Part shown: in pieces, positions 46,383-55,567 of the stretch | Layout of the letters: each line of letters begins with the position of its first letter | Numbering within the stretch: position 1 is the first letter of the stretch | Assembly (NCBI RefSeq): GCF_000442515.1 | Contig: NZ_AQPH01000013.1 | Span: 1 to 62,972, forward strand | Direction: 5' to 3' | DNA length: 62,972 nucleotides | Origin: Magnetospirillum fulvum MGU-K5 | Lineage (GTDB): Bacteria; Pseudomonadota; Alphaproteobacteria; Rhodospirillales; Magnetospirillaceae | Program-made: the position numbers and the translations under genes | Notes under the pieces: model-generated | Databases searched by the model: none | What the model saw: only the letters and a program-made list of their open reading frames with translations | What the model was told of the DNA's origin: nothing

Positions 46383-47102
46383 TCAGCCTTTGCGCGCCCG
46401 CATCCGGCCCAGCGCGCCCAGCCCAAACAGCGCCGCTCCCATCAGCGGCAAGGTCGCGGGCAGCGGCACGGCCGAAACCCGGGCGATTTCAAACCCACCG
46501 CTTCCGGCAGCGGTCGAGAACACCGCCTGCTTGATCACGACATCGGACAGAATGCCGATCAGGGGACCAGCCGAGGAGGTGTTGACGAGGTTGGCGTTGG
46601 AAAGGGTGTGCTTCCCGTTGCCATCACTCCAGGACAGCGAGGACCCGCCGCTCGCCGTGACCGTGCCGAGCAGGCTTTGATTGTTACCGTACAAGGTGAC
46701 GGTGTTCGTCGCGGAGGGCGAGCCCCAGACGAACTGAATCCCCTTGCTGTTCAGGCTGAAGGTGATCGAAGACGCTTTCCCAGCCTTATCCGTACCGCCC
46801 GACCCGCCGATGCTGAGCCAGGTTCCGCCCGACCCATAGGGGTTCCACCCGCTTGAGCTCTGCGCGTTGGCATTGGTGTAGGTGGGAACGAGGATCTTGC
46901 CGTTGTTGGTGGTCCCGCCCTGCACGGTCTGGGTGTTGTCGGCTCCCACCACCGTCACCCCGTTGAACAGGATGTTGGACGCCGCCGAGACGGTGCCGTA
47001 ATCGGTGACGGACAGGATCGCCGCATCAGCCGCAGAGAACGCGGCCGATGCCAGCCCGCAGAGAGCAGCGGCGGCAATCGCGGTACGTTGGGGAATACGC
47101 AA
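46383..47102 (-). CDS. VPLPA-CTERM secreted protein
   Basis: I place the start at a TTG (47102) because GGGAG lies 8 nt upstream and it gives a clean signal peptide (MRIPQRTAIAAAALCGLASA); the open frame extends to 47186 with an unlikely basic extension that would cover the promoter. The 239-residue protein has a serine/glycine-rich beta domain (GSGGTWLSIGGSGG) and ends VPLPATLPLMGAALFGLGAL followed by GRMRARKG: motif, membrane segment and basic tail of an exosortase substrate. A sigma-54-like promoter and an activator-like site lie upstream. Confidence 0.85.
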   Translation of the reverse strand: MRIPQRTAIAAAALCGLASAAFSAADAAILSVTDYGTVSAASNILFNGVTVVGADNTQTVQGGTTNNGKILVPTYTNANAQSSSGWNPYGSGGTWLSIGGSGGTDKAGKASSITFSLNSKGIQFVWGSPSATNTVTLYGNNQSLLGTVTASGGSSLSWSDGNGKHTLSNANLVNTSSAGPLIGILSDVVIKQAVFSTAAGSGGFEIARVSAVPLPATLPLMGAALFGLGALGRMRARKG

Positions 47103-47142
47103 GATGGAAACTCCCGATCGAATCGTCGTTGATGTCCACTTA

Positions 47143-47158
47143 CGCAATCGGCATGCCG
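47143..47158 (-). promoter_or_regulatory. sigma-54-type promoter of the VPLPA-CTERM gene
   Basis: On the minus strand CGGCATGCCGATTGCG has the RpoN layout (GG, 10 bases, GC) with one mismatch at the first base and one at the last of the consensus TGGCACG-N4-TTGCW. It lies about 41 bp upstream of the TTG start. Confidence 0.62.
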
Positions 47159-47208
47159 ACAGACGAAACCGCTGAAAGTACGACATTTTTCCGTCACACT
47201 TCCGTCGG

Positions 47209-47228
47209 CGGTGTAAAGCTTCGTGACA
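47209..47228 (+). promoter_or_regulatory. putative activator site, copy 3 of GGTGTAAA-N6-TGAC
   Basis: CGGTGTAAAGCTTCGTGACA has the same GGTGTAAA-N6-TGAC pattern as the two sites at 22737 and 22793. Its centre is about 61 bp from the -24 GG of the promoter at 47143-47158, matching the spacing at the other PEP-CTERM gene. Confidence 0.62.
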
Positions 47229-47273
47229 GTTGGGGCGATGCCCTCCCCCGCTTCTTTACCCGGGCTTCATCGA

Positions 47274-49289
47274 CTAAAGTGCGGCGCTGTCCGCAGTGAC
47301 AATCCGCGCCGGGGGGAAGGTAACGGTGGCGACGGTGCCCCGCCCGGATTCGCTGTCAAGACGCAAGCTCCCGCCATGGGCCTCGACCAGCGCCTTGGTC
47401 AGCGGCAGCCCCAAGCCGCTGCCTTCATATTTGCGCGACAGGCGGGCATCGGCCTGAACGAACGGCTCCATCACCCGTTCCAGTTCTTCCGGACTCATCC
47501 CGATCCCGGAATCCGTCACCGCGATGACAAAGCCGTCGCTGTCGGCCCGCGCGGAAATGATGACGTTGCCGGCATCTTCGGTAAATTTGACGGCGTTGGA
47601 CAACAGGTTCAGCACGATCTGACGCATCCGCCGCTCGTCGGCCAGCAACAGCGGCAGACGCTCGGGCAAATCAATGACGATCGAAAGACCGGCATTCGCC
47701 GCCCGCCGCGCCAGCATCCGCACCGAACCGCGCACGATGCCACTGACATCGACCAGCGTCTCGGCCAGATCGGTCATTCCGGCCTCGGCCTTCGAGAGGT
47801 CCAGAATATCGTTGATCAGTTCGAGCAGGTGCATCCCGCTATCGTGGATGTCATCGAGATACGGGCGATAGCTGGCCGGTTCCAGCGGGCCGAAAATCTC
47901 GTGCTTCATCATTTCGGAAAAGCCGATGATCGCGTTCAGCGGCGTGCGCAATTCGTGGCTGATATTGGCGAGGAAGGTGTTTTTGGCCCGATTGCCGCGC
48001 TCGGCCGCTTCCTTGGCCTCGCGCAGGGTCTGCTCGGTCCGCTTGCGGTCGGTGACATCGGTGAAGCTGAGGATCAGACCGCCGCCCGGCATCGGCGACG
48101 AGCGAACCTCCATCACCGTCCCCTGCTCGCCGACATGCTCGAACACCAGATCGGGTCGCTGACGGATGGTGTCGATCAGATCGTTGGTCAGACGCACCAC
48201 CTCTTCCGTATCGCCCGGCTTGTCGAGCACCGTCAGCAGCGACAGAAACAACGAGATGTCGATACTGCCCGGCACGATCACGGCGGGGGGCAACGTCAAC
48301 ATCCGCCGCGCCGCTTCGTTCAACGCAATCAGGGTGTCGTCCGAGGCGAACACCACGACGCCCTGGGCCATGTTGTCGATGATCGCCTGCAAGCGGGTGG
48401 CCTGGGCGCGGAAGCGGGCTTCGCCATCGATCAGCGCGGTCTCGAACCGTTTGCGCTGGGTGATGTCGCGCAGCACGCCGATGAAGGTCACCATGTCGCC
48501 CTGGCGCATTTCGGTAACGCTGATATCGAGCGGGAAGATCGAACCGTCGCGGCGCATCCCCCGCACCTCGCGCCCGGCCCCGATGATTCGGCGCACTCCG
48601 GTCCGCATATAGGTGGCGACATGGTTCTGATGGGTGGCGTTAAACGGCGGCGGCATCAGCATCGACAGGCCGCGCCCAACCACCTCGTCGGCATTGAAGC
48701 CGAAAATCCGTTCGGCGGCGGAATTGAACGACAGCACGGTTCCGGATTCGTCGATCGCGATGATGCCGTCGCCGACCGTGTCCATCACGCCCTTCAGCCA
48801 GGCGACCGTGCTTTCAAGCGAATCCTGAACCTGACGGCGCTGGGTGACGTCACGCAGAACCCGCAATTGGCCGCCATCGAGCAGCGGATAGGTAAAGACG
48901 CTAACCCAATGGCCGTCAGCAACCTCGTCCTCGATACCGCTGGCGCCGGTCTGCCAACTCTCCTGCTTATTGCGAATCCATTCTTCGTCGCGACAGAGCC
49001 CGCGCCCCATCACCGCCATCAGATCGGCAAAGCGGATGCCGGGCTGAATTTGATCGGCGATAGGCCGGAAAAAAGTGCGGTAAGCGTCGTTGCAGAGGAC
49101 AAGGCGCGAGCGCCGATCGAACAGGGCCACGCCATCGGCGCGGCCCTCGACGGTGGCGGCCATCTTTGCAACCAGCCGTCGGGTGGCGTCGCGTCGCCGC
49201 ATCGCCACCCCGGCCAGGCAAACACCGGCACCTGCCGCCAAGCCCCCCAACGCCGCTGCGATCGTCGTCACAAGCGCGAAGTCCATCAC
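47274..49289 (-). CDS. multi-PAS sensor histidine kinase with a FixL-like haem-PAS signature
   Basis: The 671-residue protein has an N-terminal span (to about residue 30), three PAS-type regions (about 45-150, 165-280, 295-415) and a kinase core with phospho-acceptor His445 (ANISHELRTPLNAIIGFSEM), N box (LNLLSNAVKF), DSGIGMS and GSGLGLPL. The second PAS reads HQNHVATYMRTGVRRIIGAG then R, so His220 and Arg240 have the spacing of the haem-ligand His and the oxygen-contact Arg of FixL, followed by GMRRDGSIFPLDISVTEM. Oxygen sensing is therefore possible. No response regulator is adjacent. Confidence 0.88.
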   Translation of the reverse strand: MMDFALVTTIAAALGGLAAGAGVCLAGVAMRRRDATRRLVAKMAATVEGRADGVALFDRRSRLVLCNDAYRTFFRPIADQIQPGIRFADLMAVMGRGLCRDEEWIRNKQESWQTGASGIEDEVADGHWVSVFTYPLLDGGQLRVLRDVTQRRQVQDSLESTVAWLKGVMDTVGDGIIAIDESGTVLSFNSAAERIFGFNADEVVGRGLSMLMPPPFNATHQNHVATYMRTGVRRIIGAGREVRGMRRDGSIFPLDISVTEMRQGDMVTFIGVLRDITQRKRFETALIDGEARFRAQATRLQAIIDNMAQGVVVFASDDTLIALNEAARRMLTLPPAVIVPGSIDISLFLSLLTVLDKPGDTEEVVRLTNDLIDTIRQRPDLVFEHVGEQGTVMEVRSSPMPGGGLILSFTDVTDRKRTEQTLREAKEAAERGNRAKNTFLANISHELRTPLNAIIGFSEMMKHEIFGPLEPASYRPYLDDIHDSGMHLLELINDILDLSKAEAGMTDLAETLVDVSGIVRGSVRMLARRAANAGLSIVIDLPERLPLLLADERRMRQIVLNLLSNAVKFTEDAGNVIISARADSDGFVIAVTDSGIGMSPEELERVMEPFVQADARLSRKYEGSGLGLPLTKALVEAHGGSLRLDSESGRGTVATVTFPPARIVTADSAAL

Positions 49290-49328
49290 ACCAGTCCTAG
49301 GGGAAGCTATTCGGGCCGTGCCGCCCGC

Positions 49329-49853
49329 TTACTCGTCGTAAGAGGCCAAAGAGGTAAAGGGAACTCCCAGTTCCTTCAGACGCTGGCGTCCAGGCAGGAA
49401 GCCCAGTTCGATGATGCTGGCGGCGCCGGTCACCTCGGCTCCGATCTTGCGCAACAATTCGATACCCGCCGTCATCGTCCCGCCGGTGGCAAGCAGATCG
49501 TCAAGAACGACCACCCGCTGCCCTTCGGAGATCGCGTCCTGCTGGATCTCGATCGAATCCGTCCCATATTCCAGATCGTAATCGTGCCGGATCGTCTTCC
49601 CCGGCAGCTTACCCTTTTTGCGCAGCATCACAAAGCCACAGCCCAGCTTCAGAGCCAGCGGCGCGGCAACCAGAAAGCCACGCGATTCGATCCCGGCCAG
49701 CACGTCGGGCTGATAGCGTCGCACATCGCGAGCCAAGCGACCCATCGCGACCTGCCAGGCATCGGCATGAGCCAGCAGGGTAGAGATATCGTAAAACAGG
49801 ATGCCCGGCTTTGGGAAATCGGGGACACCGCGAATGTGGTCCTTGATGTTCAT
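49329..49853 (-). CDS. apt: adenine phosphoribosyltransferase
   Basis: This enzyme salvages adenine to AMP in the cytosol. The 174-residue length is normal. It shows [31 protein letters not shown], the flexible loop KKGKLPG and the PRPP-binding motif [14 protein letters not shown]. It lies 40 bp downstream of no obvious partner and upstream of the histidine kinase gene on the same strand. Confidence 0.95.
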   Translation of the reverse strand: MNIKDHIRGVPDFPKPGILFYDISTLLAHADAWQVAMGRLARDVRRYQPDVLAGIESRGFLVAAPLALKLGCGFVMLRKKGKLPGKTIRHDYDLEYGTDSIEIQQDAISEGQRVVVLDDLLATGGTMTAGIELLRKIGAEVTGAASIIELGFLPGRQRLKELGVPFTSLASYDE

Positions 49854-49910
49854 GTCCGCGCTCGGAAGTGAGGTATGGGGCGGCCATCGTAACGGCAGCC
49901 CATCGTTGGG

Positions 49911-50900
49911 TCAAAAGCAAACCGGGGCATCGCCCGCCAGCGTCCGGCGCAGGGCTTGAGAGACGGCATCGAACGGAATCGCCTCCATCGCCGTGCCCCC
50001 GAAATCCTGGGCACGCACCACGGTCGGGCGAGCGGTGGCGGGGGCAAATTTCTCCGCCGGAGTCGGTCCGAACAGCGACAGCAGCGGGATATCGGCCGCC
50101 GCCAACATATGGCCGGTGCCACTATCATTGGCCACCGCCGCCGCCAGTCGTCGCCCCAGGGCAATCGTCAGCATCGGAGTCGGGTGGGCGACCTCCTGCA
50201 ACGGCAAGCGCGCCGAGGGAAGTGCGGCGCGGACCGTTGCCGCCCACTCCTCGGCCTCGGCGGGCCCCAGCAGGATCACCGGAACCAGCCCCTCCCCCGC
50301 CATTTCGGCGGCAAGGGCCAGATAGCGGTCGAGCGGCCAGCATTTATAACGCCCTCCCGCCCCGGGGGCGAAGCCGACATAGCGTGGCCCCAGCGGCAAC
50401 AGCCGGTCGGCCTCGGCCTCGATCGCGGGATCGAGCGGCAGCGGTGCGGCCAGCCCAGGCGGGCGGCCCGAGGCCAGTTCGACCAGCCCGGCCAGTTGCG
50501 CCGCCATCGACGACGGCTTGGCTTTCCCCGCCGGGCGGGCGTCGGACAACAGATATCCGGCGGCGGCGGAGATGAAGCGGCGATGACGCACCCGCTTCAG
50601 AATCAGGGTGGTCAGCAGGCGGCGCTGGGTATCGAGGATCAGGTCGAACGTGCGACCCGCCAGCGGCCGGCGCAGCAATTCGAGCGGACGGCTGCCGATC
50701 CCGGCATCGTCAATCACCTCGTCGATCAGCCCGGCCACCAGCGGCGCCAGGATACCGGCATAGACGGTCGGCCCCTTGCCCGCGACCCAGGTGATCCGGG
50801 CGGTGGGAAAGGCGGCGCGCAGGGCACGGACGAACGGCAGCTTGATCAGGCCGTCGCCGACCGCGTCGGTGCCGACATAGACCAGAATCGAGGCGATCAT
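49911..50900 (-). CDS. glycosyltransferase family 9 (heptosyltransferase-like)
   Basis: The 329-residue protein has the GT9 opening (ILVYVGTDAVGDGLIKLPFV), a central LILDTQRRLLT, and the C-terminal nucleotide-binding part with YVGFAPGAGGRYKCWPLDRY and NDSGTGHMLAAADIPLLSLFG followed by GPTP. Family members add heptose or a related sugar to the lipopolysaccharide core at the inner membrane. It overlaps the end of purN by four bases. The sugar transferred cannot be read from sequence. Confidence 0.9.
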   Translation of the reverse strand: MIASILVYVGTDAVGDGLIKLPFVRALRAAFPTARITWVAGKGPTVYAGILAPLVAGLIDEVIDDAGIGSRPLELLRRPLAGRTFDLILDTQRRLLTTLILKRVRHRRFISAAAGYLLSDARPAGKAKPSSMAAQLAGLVELASGRPPGLAAPLPLDPAIEAEADRLLPLGPRYVGFAPGAGGRYKCWPLDRYLALAAEMAGEGLVPVILLGPAEAEEWAATVRAALPSARLPLQEVAHPTPMLTIALGRRLAAAVANDSGTGHMLAAADIPLLSLFGPTPAEKFAPATARPTVVRAQDFGGTAMEAIPFDAVSQALRRTLAGDAPVCF

Positions 50901-51529
50901 CCCCGGATCAGGGCACGGTTGCCTTGAACCGTCACCCGCCCCTCGGCCAGCAGCCGCAGCGCCAGAGGATAGACCACGTGCTCCTGTTCAAGCACCCGGG
51001 CAGCCAGACTGGCTTCGTCGTCGTCGTCAAGGACCGGCACCGCCGACTGGGCCAGAATCGGCCCGTCATCAAGATCGGGCGTCACCAGATGGACGGTACA
51101 GCCATGCAGCTTGACCCCGGCCTCCAGGGCCTGGCGATGGGTATGCAGCCCCTTGAACGAGGGCAGCAGCGACGGATGGATGTTCAGCATCGCGCCCTGC
51201 CACCCGGCGACGAACCCGGACGACAGCAGCCGCATGAACCCGGCCAGACAGACGATCTCGATCCCGGCGGCGCGCAGAACGAGGTCCATCGCGGCATCGA
51301 ACGCCTCGCGGCTCGGATAGTCGCGATGGGGAATCACCGTGGTCGCCACCCCGGCCTTTTCCGCCCGCTCCAACGCCAGGACGCCGGGGACGTTCGAAAT
51401 CACCAGGACGATTTCCGCCGGAAAGGTCGGATCGGCACAGGCATCAAGCAGGGCCTGAAGATTGCTGCCCCGCCCCGAGACCAAAACACCGACTTTCTTG
51501 CGCTGGGCCACTGCCGGACCCGCGCTCAT
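50897..51529 (-). CDS. purN: phosphoribosylglycinamide formyltransferase
   Basis: PurN uses 10-formyl-tetrahydrofolate to formylate GAR in purine synthesis. Start at ATG 51529, whose codon overlaps the preceding stop (ATGA); the longer frame from 51583 lies inside that gene. The 210-residue protein has VGVLVSGRGSNLQALL, the catalytic NIHPSLLPSFKGLHTHRQAL (Asn and His) and GCTVHLVTPDLDDGPIL with the catalytic Asp. purM is not next to it. Confidence 0.95.
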   Translation of the reverse strand: MSAGPAVAQRKKVGVLVSGRGSNLQALLDACADPTFPAEIVLVISNVPGVLALERAEKAGVATTVIPHRDYPSREAFDAAMDLVLRAAGIEIVCLAGFMRLLSSGFVAGWQGAMLNIHPSLLPSFKGLHTHRQALEAGVKLHGCTVHLVTPDLDDGPILAQSAVPVLDDDDEASLAARVLEQEHVVYPLALRLLAEGRVTVQGNRALIRG

Positions 51530-52752
51530 CGCTGGTCCAGGGGATAGCTGACCAGACCGTCGGCCAATTTCGGCTCGAACCAAGTCGATTTCGGCGGCAT
51601 CACCTGACCGGCATCGGCCACCGCGATCAGATCGGCCATCGCGGTCGGGAACAAAGCAAAAGCTGCCGCCATCTCGCCGCTATCGACCCGGCGTTCGAGT
51701 TCGCCGAGACCGCGCCGTCCGCCGACGAAATCGATCCGCTTGTCCTTGCGCAGATCGTGAATGCCCAGCACGGGGGCCAGCAGGCGGTCGGACAACAGGC
51801 TGACGTCGAGCCGCGCCACCGGATCATCGGGCAGCGCCGCCTTGGGGGTCAGCCGGTACCATTGCCCGGCCAGATAGAGGCCGAACTGGCGCGCCGCCTC
51901 GGGACGGGCCTGCCCCTCGGTCGCCTCGACCTCGAACGCATCGGCGATCGCGGCCAGGAAGCCGTCCGGGTCCAGCCCATTGAGATCGGTCACCACCCGG
52001 TTGTAATCGAGAATCCGCATCTCGGCGATCGGGAAGCTGACCACCAGGAAGGATTGCGCCGCATCGCTGTCGGGGCGGGCGGCGGCGACCCGGGCGGCGG
52101 CGGCGGAGCGGTGATGTCCGTCGGCGATATAGACCGCCCGCATCGTCTGGAACGCCCGCGTCACCGCTGCGATCCGGGCCGGATCACTCATCACCCACAC
52201 GGTATGCTCGACCCCGTCCGGAGTGGTCGCCTCGGCATCCGGCGTCTGGCGGACCGTCGCGGCAATCGCGGCGGCGACGGCGGGATGATCGGGATGGGCC
52301 AGCAACACCGGCCCGGTCTGGGCCTCACACGCCTCGATCTGGCGGACGCGGTCGTCCTCTTTGTCGGGGCGGGTGAATTCATGACGGCGGATCCGGTTGG
52401 CGCGGTAATCCTCGACCGAACCGCCCCCGACGATCCCGGTCTGGACATGGTCGCCCATCCGCAGACGATAGACGTAATAACGCGGGCCGGGATCGCGGAT
52501 CAGCGTGCCGGACTCGATCATCGCCCGCAGATTGGCCCCGGCGCGCTCATAAACCGCCGGATCGTGCGGATCGGTGCCGGGCGGCAGGTCGATTTCGGCC
52601 TTCGAGACATGAAGGAAGCTGCGGCTGCGGCCCTCGGCCAGCGCGCGCGCTTCGTCCGAGGACAGAACGTCATAAGGCGGGGCGGCGGTCTCGGCGGCAA
52701 AGGCGGCGGCGGGACGCAAACCGGGGAATGGGCGAAGCAGCGGAACGGACAC
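51526..52752 (-). CDS. DUF1015 family protein
   Basis: A 408-residue cytosolic protein of the DUF1015 family, marked by the N-terminal PPYDVLSSDEARALAEG and SFLHVSKAEIDLP, then HEFTRPDKEDDR, and YIADGHHRSAAAARVA with the conserved DGHHR. The biochemical function is not established to my knowledge. It overlaps purN by four bases and is probably cotranscribed with purN and the GT9 gene. Confidence 0.88.
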   Translation of the reverse strand: MSVPLLRPFPGLRPAAAFAAETAAPPYDVLSSDEARALAEGRSRSFLHVSKAEIDLPPGTDPHDPAVYERAGANLRAMIESGTLIRDPGPRYYVYRLRMGDHVQTGIVGGGSVEDYRANRIRRHEFTRPDKEDDRVRQIEACEAQTGPVLLAHPDHPAVAAAIAATVRQTPDAEATTPDGVEHTVWVMSDPARIAAVTRAFQTMRAVYIADGHHRSAAAARVAAARPDSDAAQSFLVVSFPIAEMRILDYNRVVTDLNGLDPDGFLAAIADAFEVEATEGQARPEAARQFGLYLAGQWYRLTPKAALPDDPVARLDVSLLSDRLLAPVLGIHDLRKDKRIDFVGGRRGLGELERRVDSGEMAAAFALFPTAMADLIAVADAGQVMPPKSTWFEPKLADGLVSYPLDQR

Positions 52753-52891
52753 GGGCGCGGGCCTTTCGGAAGCGGCGGGCGATCTCTTTCCCCGGTCTTA
52801 GCCCGAATCGCCCCGTCTGTCACCAGCAGGCGCAGACGCTTATTGCGACGATAGCGACGAAGCGGGCTAGCGAAATGATTCTGCATGGATT

Positions 52892-52897
52892 ATAGTG
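52892..52897 (+). promoter_or_regulatory. -10 element of the tmRNA gene
   Basis: TATAGT lies 7 nt before G52904, which opens the GTCGG-GAAA-CCGAC hairpin at the 5' end of the tmRNA precursor. No good -35 hexamer is visible at 17 nt. Confidence 0.45.
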
Positions 52898-52903
52898 ATG
52901 ATG

Positions 52904-53190
52904 TCGGGAAACCGACTATGACGCTAAACGCTTTGCGGAATAGACGTTGCGGACCCGGGGGCGGTACCCGGCGCCTCCACCATTTCGACCCGGCCGGATC
53001 GGTCGGGCCCTTCGGGGGCGAAATAGGATCGACGCGCGCAGTAAAGGCAAAGTTTGCGTTCGGCATGATACCACCGTCATCGGGTCAATCCTAACAAGTG
53101 CCAACGACAACGTTGCTCTTGCCGCTGCGGCTTAACCCGTAAGCGCGGTTCGGGGGGACACCGGGCAACAGAAGTCCCCCCACTTCATTT
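52904..53190 (+). ncRNA. ssrA: circularly permuted two-piece transfer-messenger RNA
   Basis: tmRNA rescues stalled ribosomes and tags their products for proteolysis. The acceptor piece comes first: a GTCGG/CCGAC hairpin at about 52904-52917, a T-arm around GGTACCC, and the 3' end CGCCTCCACCA at 52982. After a 31-nt spacer the coding piece starts with GGGGGCG at 53014, which pairs with CGCCTCC of the acceptor piece. The resume codon GCC at 53100 opens the tag frame ANDNVALAAAA with a stop at 53133-53135. A perfect 8-bp stem GGGGGGAC/GTCCCCCC (53152-53181) follows. The 3' end is approximate. This permuted layout is characteristic of alphaproteobacteria. Confidence 0.93.
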
Positions 53191-53248
53191 CTATACCGGA
53201 TGCCGACCTGCCGGCCGGTCTCCGACGTGACCGATAGGACTGGAACGG

Positions 53249-53767
53249 ATGGGTTTGGAAGAACTGCGCTACGACAAGATGGTGGAAGAAGCGTTGCGGG
53301 GTGTCGTGCGCGAGTCGCTGGCCTTCGCCGCCGAACACGGTCTGCCCGGCGATCACCACTTCTACATAACCTTCCGCACCCACCTTCCCGGCGTTGCCGT
53401 CCCCGACTACGCCCGCGCCCGCCACCCCGATGAAATGACGATCGTCCTCCAGCACCAATATTGGGACCTGGATGTTGACGAAACCGGCTTTGCCGTCACC
53501 CTCTCCTTCTCCGGCAAATCCGAGCGTCTGGTGATCCCGTTCAGCGCGATCACCGGCTTCGCCGACCCGTCGGCCAAGTTCGGCCTGCAATTCCAGGGCA
53601 TTCCCGGTCAGGGCGACGACGAGGACGAGGAGTTCGAAGACGAAGAATCCGACGCCGCCAAGCCCGCCTCCGACGCTGGAGCTGCTCCGGCCGCCGCCGC
53701 CTCGCCCGCCGTGGGCGACGACAGCGATGGCAAAGTCGTCACACTCGACCGCTTCCGCAAGAAATAA
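53249..53767 (+). CDS. sspB: SspB-like ClpXP adaptor (alphaproteobacterial type)
   Basis: SspB binds ssrA-tagged proteins and delivers them to ClpXP. The 172-residue protein matches the alpha-type SspB (former DUF1321): HHFYITFRTHLPGVAVPDY, EMTIVLQHQYWDL, FSGKSERLVIPFSAITGFAD and FGLQFQ, then a long acidic, Ala/Pro-rich linker and a basic C-terminal tail ending KVVTLDRFRKK, the ClpX-docking-like segment. It lies about 60 bp after the ssrA gene, so tag and adaptor are encoded side by side. Confidence 0.92.
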   Translation: MGLEELRYDKMVEEALRGVVRESLAFAAEHGLPGDHHFYITFRTHLPGVAVPDYARARHPDEMTIVLQHQYWDLDVDETGFAVTLSFSGKSERLVIPFSAITGFADPSAKFGLQFQGIPGQGDDEDEEFEDEESDAAKPASDAGAAPAAAASPAVGDDSDGKVVTLDRFRKK

Positions 53768-53939
53768 GCCGTCCAAGACCGCCTTTCCCCGTTTTGATGG
53801 ATATCGGCCCGCCGCCTGACGGCGGGGGCCGTGACTCTTGACGTTGCGGTTAAAAAGGTGTTTTGACCGTGGCATGCGCGCCACCCGCCCCGTTCGGGGC
53901 GGTGACACCCCACCCTTCGCACAGCCGAGGCCGCCGATC

Positions 53940-55556
53940 ATGTCCGATTTCTCTTTCCACGAGATTTTCCCGCTGGGGGCCGACGACACCCCCTATCGCC
54001 CGCTTGGCACCGACGGGATCGGAACCGCGACTTTGAACGGTCAGTCGATCCTGACCGTCGAGCCCGCCGCGATTACCCGGCTGATCAAAGCGGCGATCCG
54101 CGACACCTCGCATTTGCTGCGCCCGGCCCATCTCGGCCAGTTGCGCACGATCCTTGATGACCCCGAAGCGTCGGACAATGACCGCTTCGTCGCCTACGAT
54201 CTGCTAAAGAACGCCTGTATCGCCGCGGGCGGCGTGCTGCCGATGTGCCAGGATACCGGCACCGCGATCGTGATGGGCAAGAAGGGCCAGCAGGTCTGGA
54301 CCGGCGGCAATGACGAAGCAGCGATCTCGCAGGGCGTTCAGGAAGCCTATACCGAACTGAACCTGCGCTATTCGCAGACCGCGCCGCTGTCGATGTATGA
54401 CGAAGTCAATACCGGCACCAACCTGCCCGCTCAGATCGACCTCTACGCCACCGAGGGCGCGGCCTATAAGTTCATGGTGATGGCGAAGGGCGGCGGCTCG
54501 GCCAACAAGACCTTCCTCTATCAGCAGACCAAGGCGCTGCTGAACCCGACCTCGCTGCTGAAATTCCTCGATGCCCAGATCCGTACCCTGGGCACCTCGG
54601 CCTGCCCGCCCTACCACCTCGCCATCGTCATCGGCGGCCTGTCCGCCGAGATGACGTTGAAGACGGTCAAGCTCGCCTCGGCCAAATATCTCGATTCGCT
54701 GCCGTCGCGCGGCACCCGCTACGGCTCCGCCTTCCGCGACCGCGAGCTGGAGCAAGTGGTGTTGCAGATGACCCGCGACATGGGCATTGGTGCCCAGTTC
54801 GGCGGCAAGTATTTCTGTCACGACGTCCGGGTGATCCGCCTGCCCCGCCATGGCGCCTCCTGTCCGGTCGCAATCGGGGTGTCGTGCTCGGCCGACCGCC
54901 AGATTCTCGGCAAGATCACCAAGGACGGCGTCTTCCTCGAGGCGATGGAGGCCGATCCCGCCCGCTTCCTGCCCGATATCGACGAATCGACCCTGGGCGG
55001 CGAGGTGGTCAAAATCGACCTGACCCGGCCGATGGACGAAATCCGCCGCACCCTGTCGCAATACCCGGTCCGCACCCGCGTTTCGCTGACCGGGCCGATG
55101 GTGGTCGCCCGCGACATCGCCCATGCCAAGCTGAAGGAACGGCTCGATCGCGGCGAAAGCCTGCCCGACTATTTCAAGCAGATGGGCGTCTATTACGCCG
55201 GACCGGCCAAGACTCCGGCCAATTACGCTTCGGGCTCGTTCGGCCCGACCACGGCGGGACGGATGGATTCCTATGTCGATCAGTTCCAGGCCGCAGGCGG
55301 CTCGATGGTGATGATCGCCAAAGGCAACCGCTCGAAAGCCGTCACCGACGCCTGCAAGGCCCATGGTGGCTTCTATCTCGGCTCGGTCGGCGGTGCTGCC
55401 GCCCGTCTCGCCCGCGATTGCATCAAGAAGGTCGAGGTGCTCGAATATCCCGAACTGGGCATGGAAGCGATCTGGCGGATCGACGTTGTCGATTTCCCCG
55501 CCTTCATCGTCGTCGATGACAAGGGCAACGATTTCTTCGCCGAGTTCGCTCACTGA
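53940..55556 (+). CDS. fumA: class I fumarate hydratase (iron-sulfur)
   Basis: This homodimeric [4Fe-4S] enzyme hydrates fumarate to malate in the TCA cycle. Start at ATG 53940 ([13 protein letters not shown]); the open frame from 53838 adds residues unlike the family. The 538-residue protein has the iron-sulfur cysteines in [21 protein letters not shown] and [14 protein letters not shown], and the C-terminal class I domain ([34 protein letters not shown]). It follows sspB by 172 bp and has no operon partner here. Confidence 0.95.
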   Translation: MSDFSFHEIFPLGADDTPYRPLGTDGIGTATLNGQSILTVEPAAITRLIKAAIRDTSHLLRPAHLGQLRTILDDPEASDNDRFVAYDLLKNACIAAGGVLPMCQDTGTAIVMGKKGQQVWTGGNDEAAISQGVQEAYTELNLRYSQTAPLSMYDEVNTGTNLPAQIDLYATEGAAYKFMVMAKGGGSANKTFLYQQTKALLNPTSLLKFLDAQIRTLGTSACPPYHLAIVIGGLSAEMTLKTVKLASAKYLDSLPSRGTRYGSAFRDRELEQVVLQMTRDMGIGAQFGGKYFCHDVRVIRLPRHGASCPVAIGVSCSADRQILGKITKDGVFLEAMEADPARFLPDIDESTLGGEVVKIDLTRPMDEIRRTLSQYPVRTRVSLTGPMVVARDIAHAKLKERLDRGESLPDYFKQMGVYYAGPAKTPANYASGSFGPTTAGRMDSYVDQFQAAGGSMVMIAKGNRSKAVTDACKAHGGFYLGSVGGAAARLARDCIKKVEVLEYPELGMEAIWRIDVVDFPAFIVVDDKGNDFFAEFAH

Positions 55557-55567
55557 CCTCGGGGAAA

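Noticed and set aside
47223-49871. 882-residue plus-strand ORF
   Set aside because: It lies antisense to the PAS histidine kinase and apt, both of which have clear family motifs. Composition marks it as a shadow frame.
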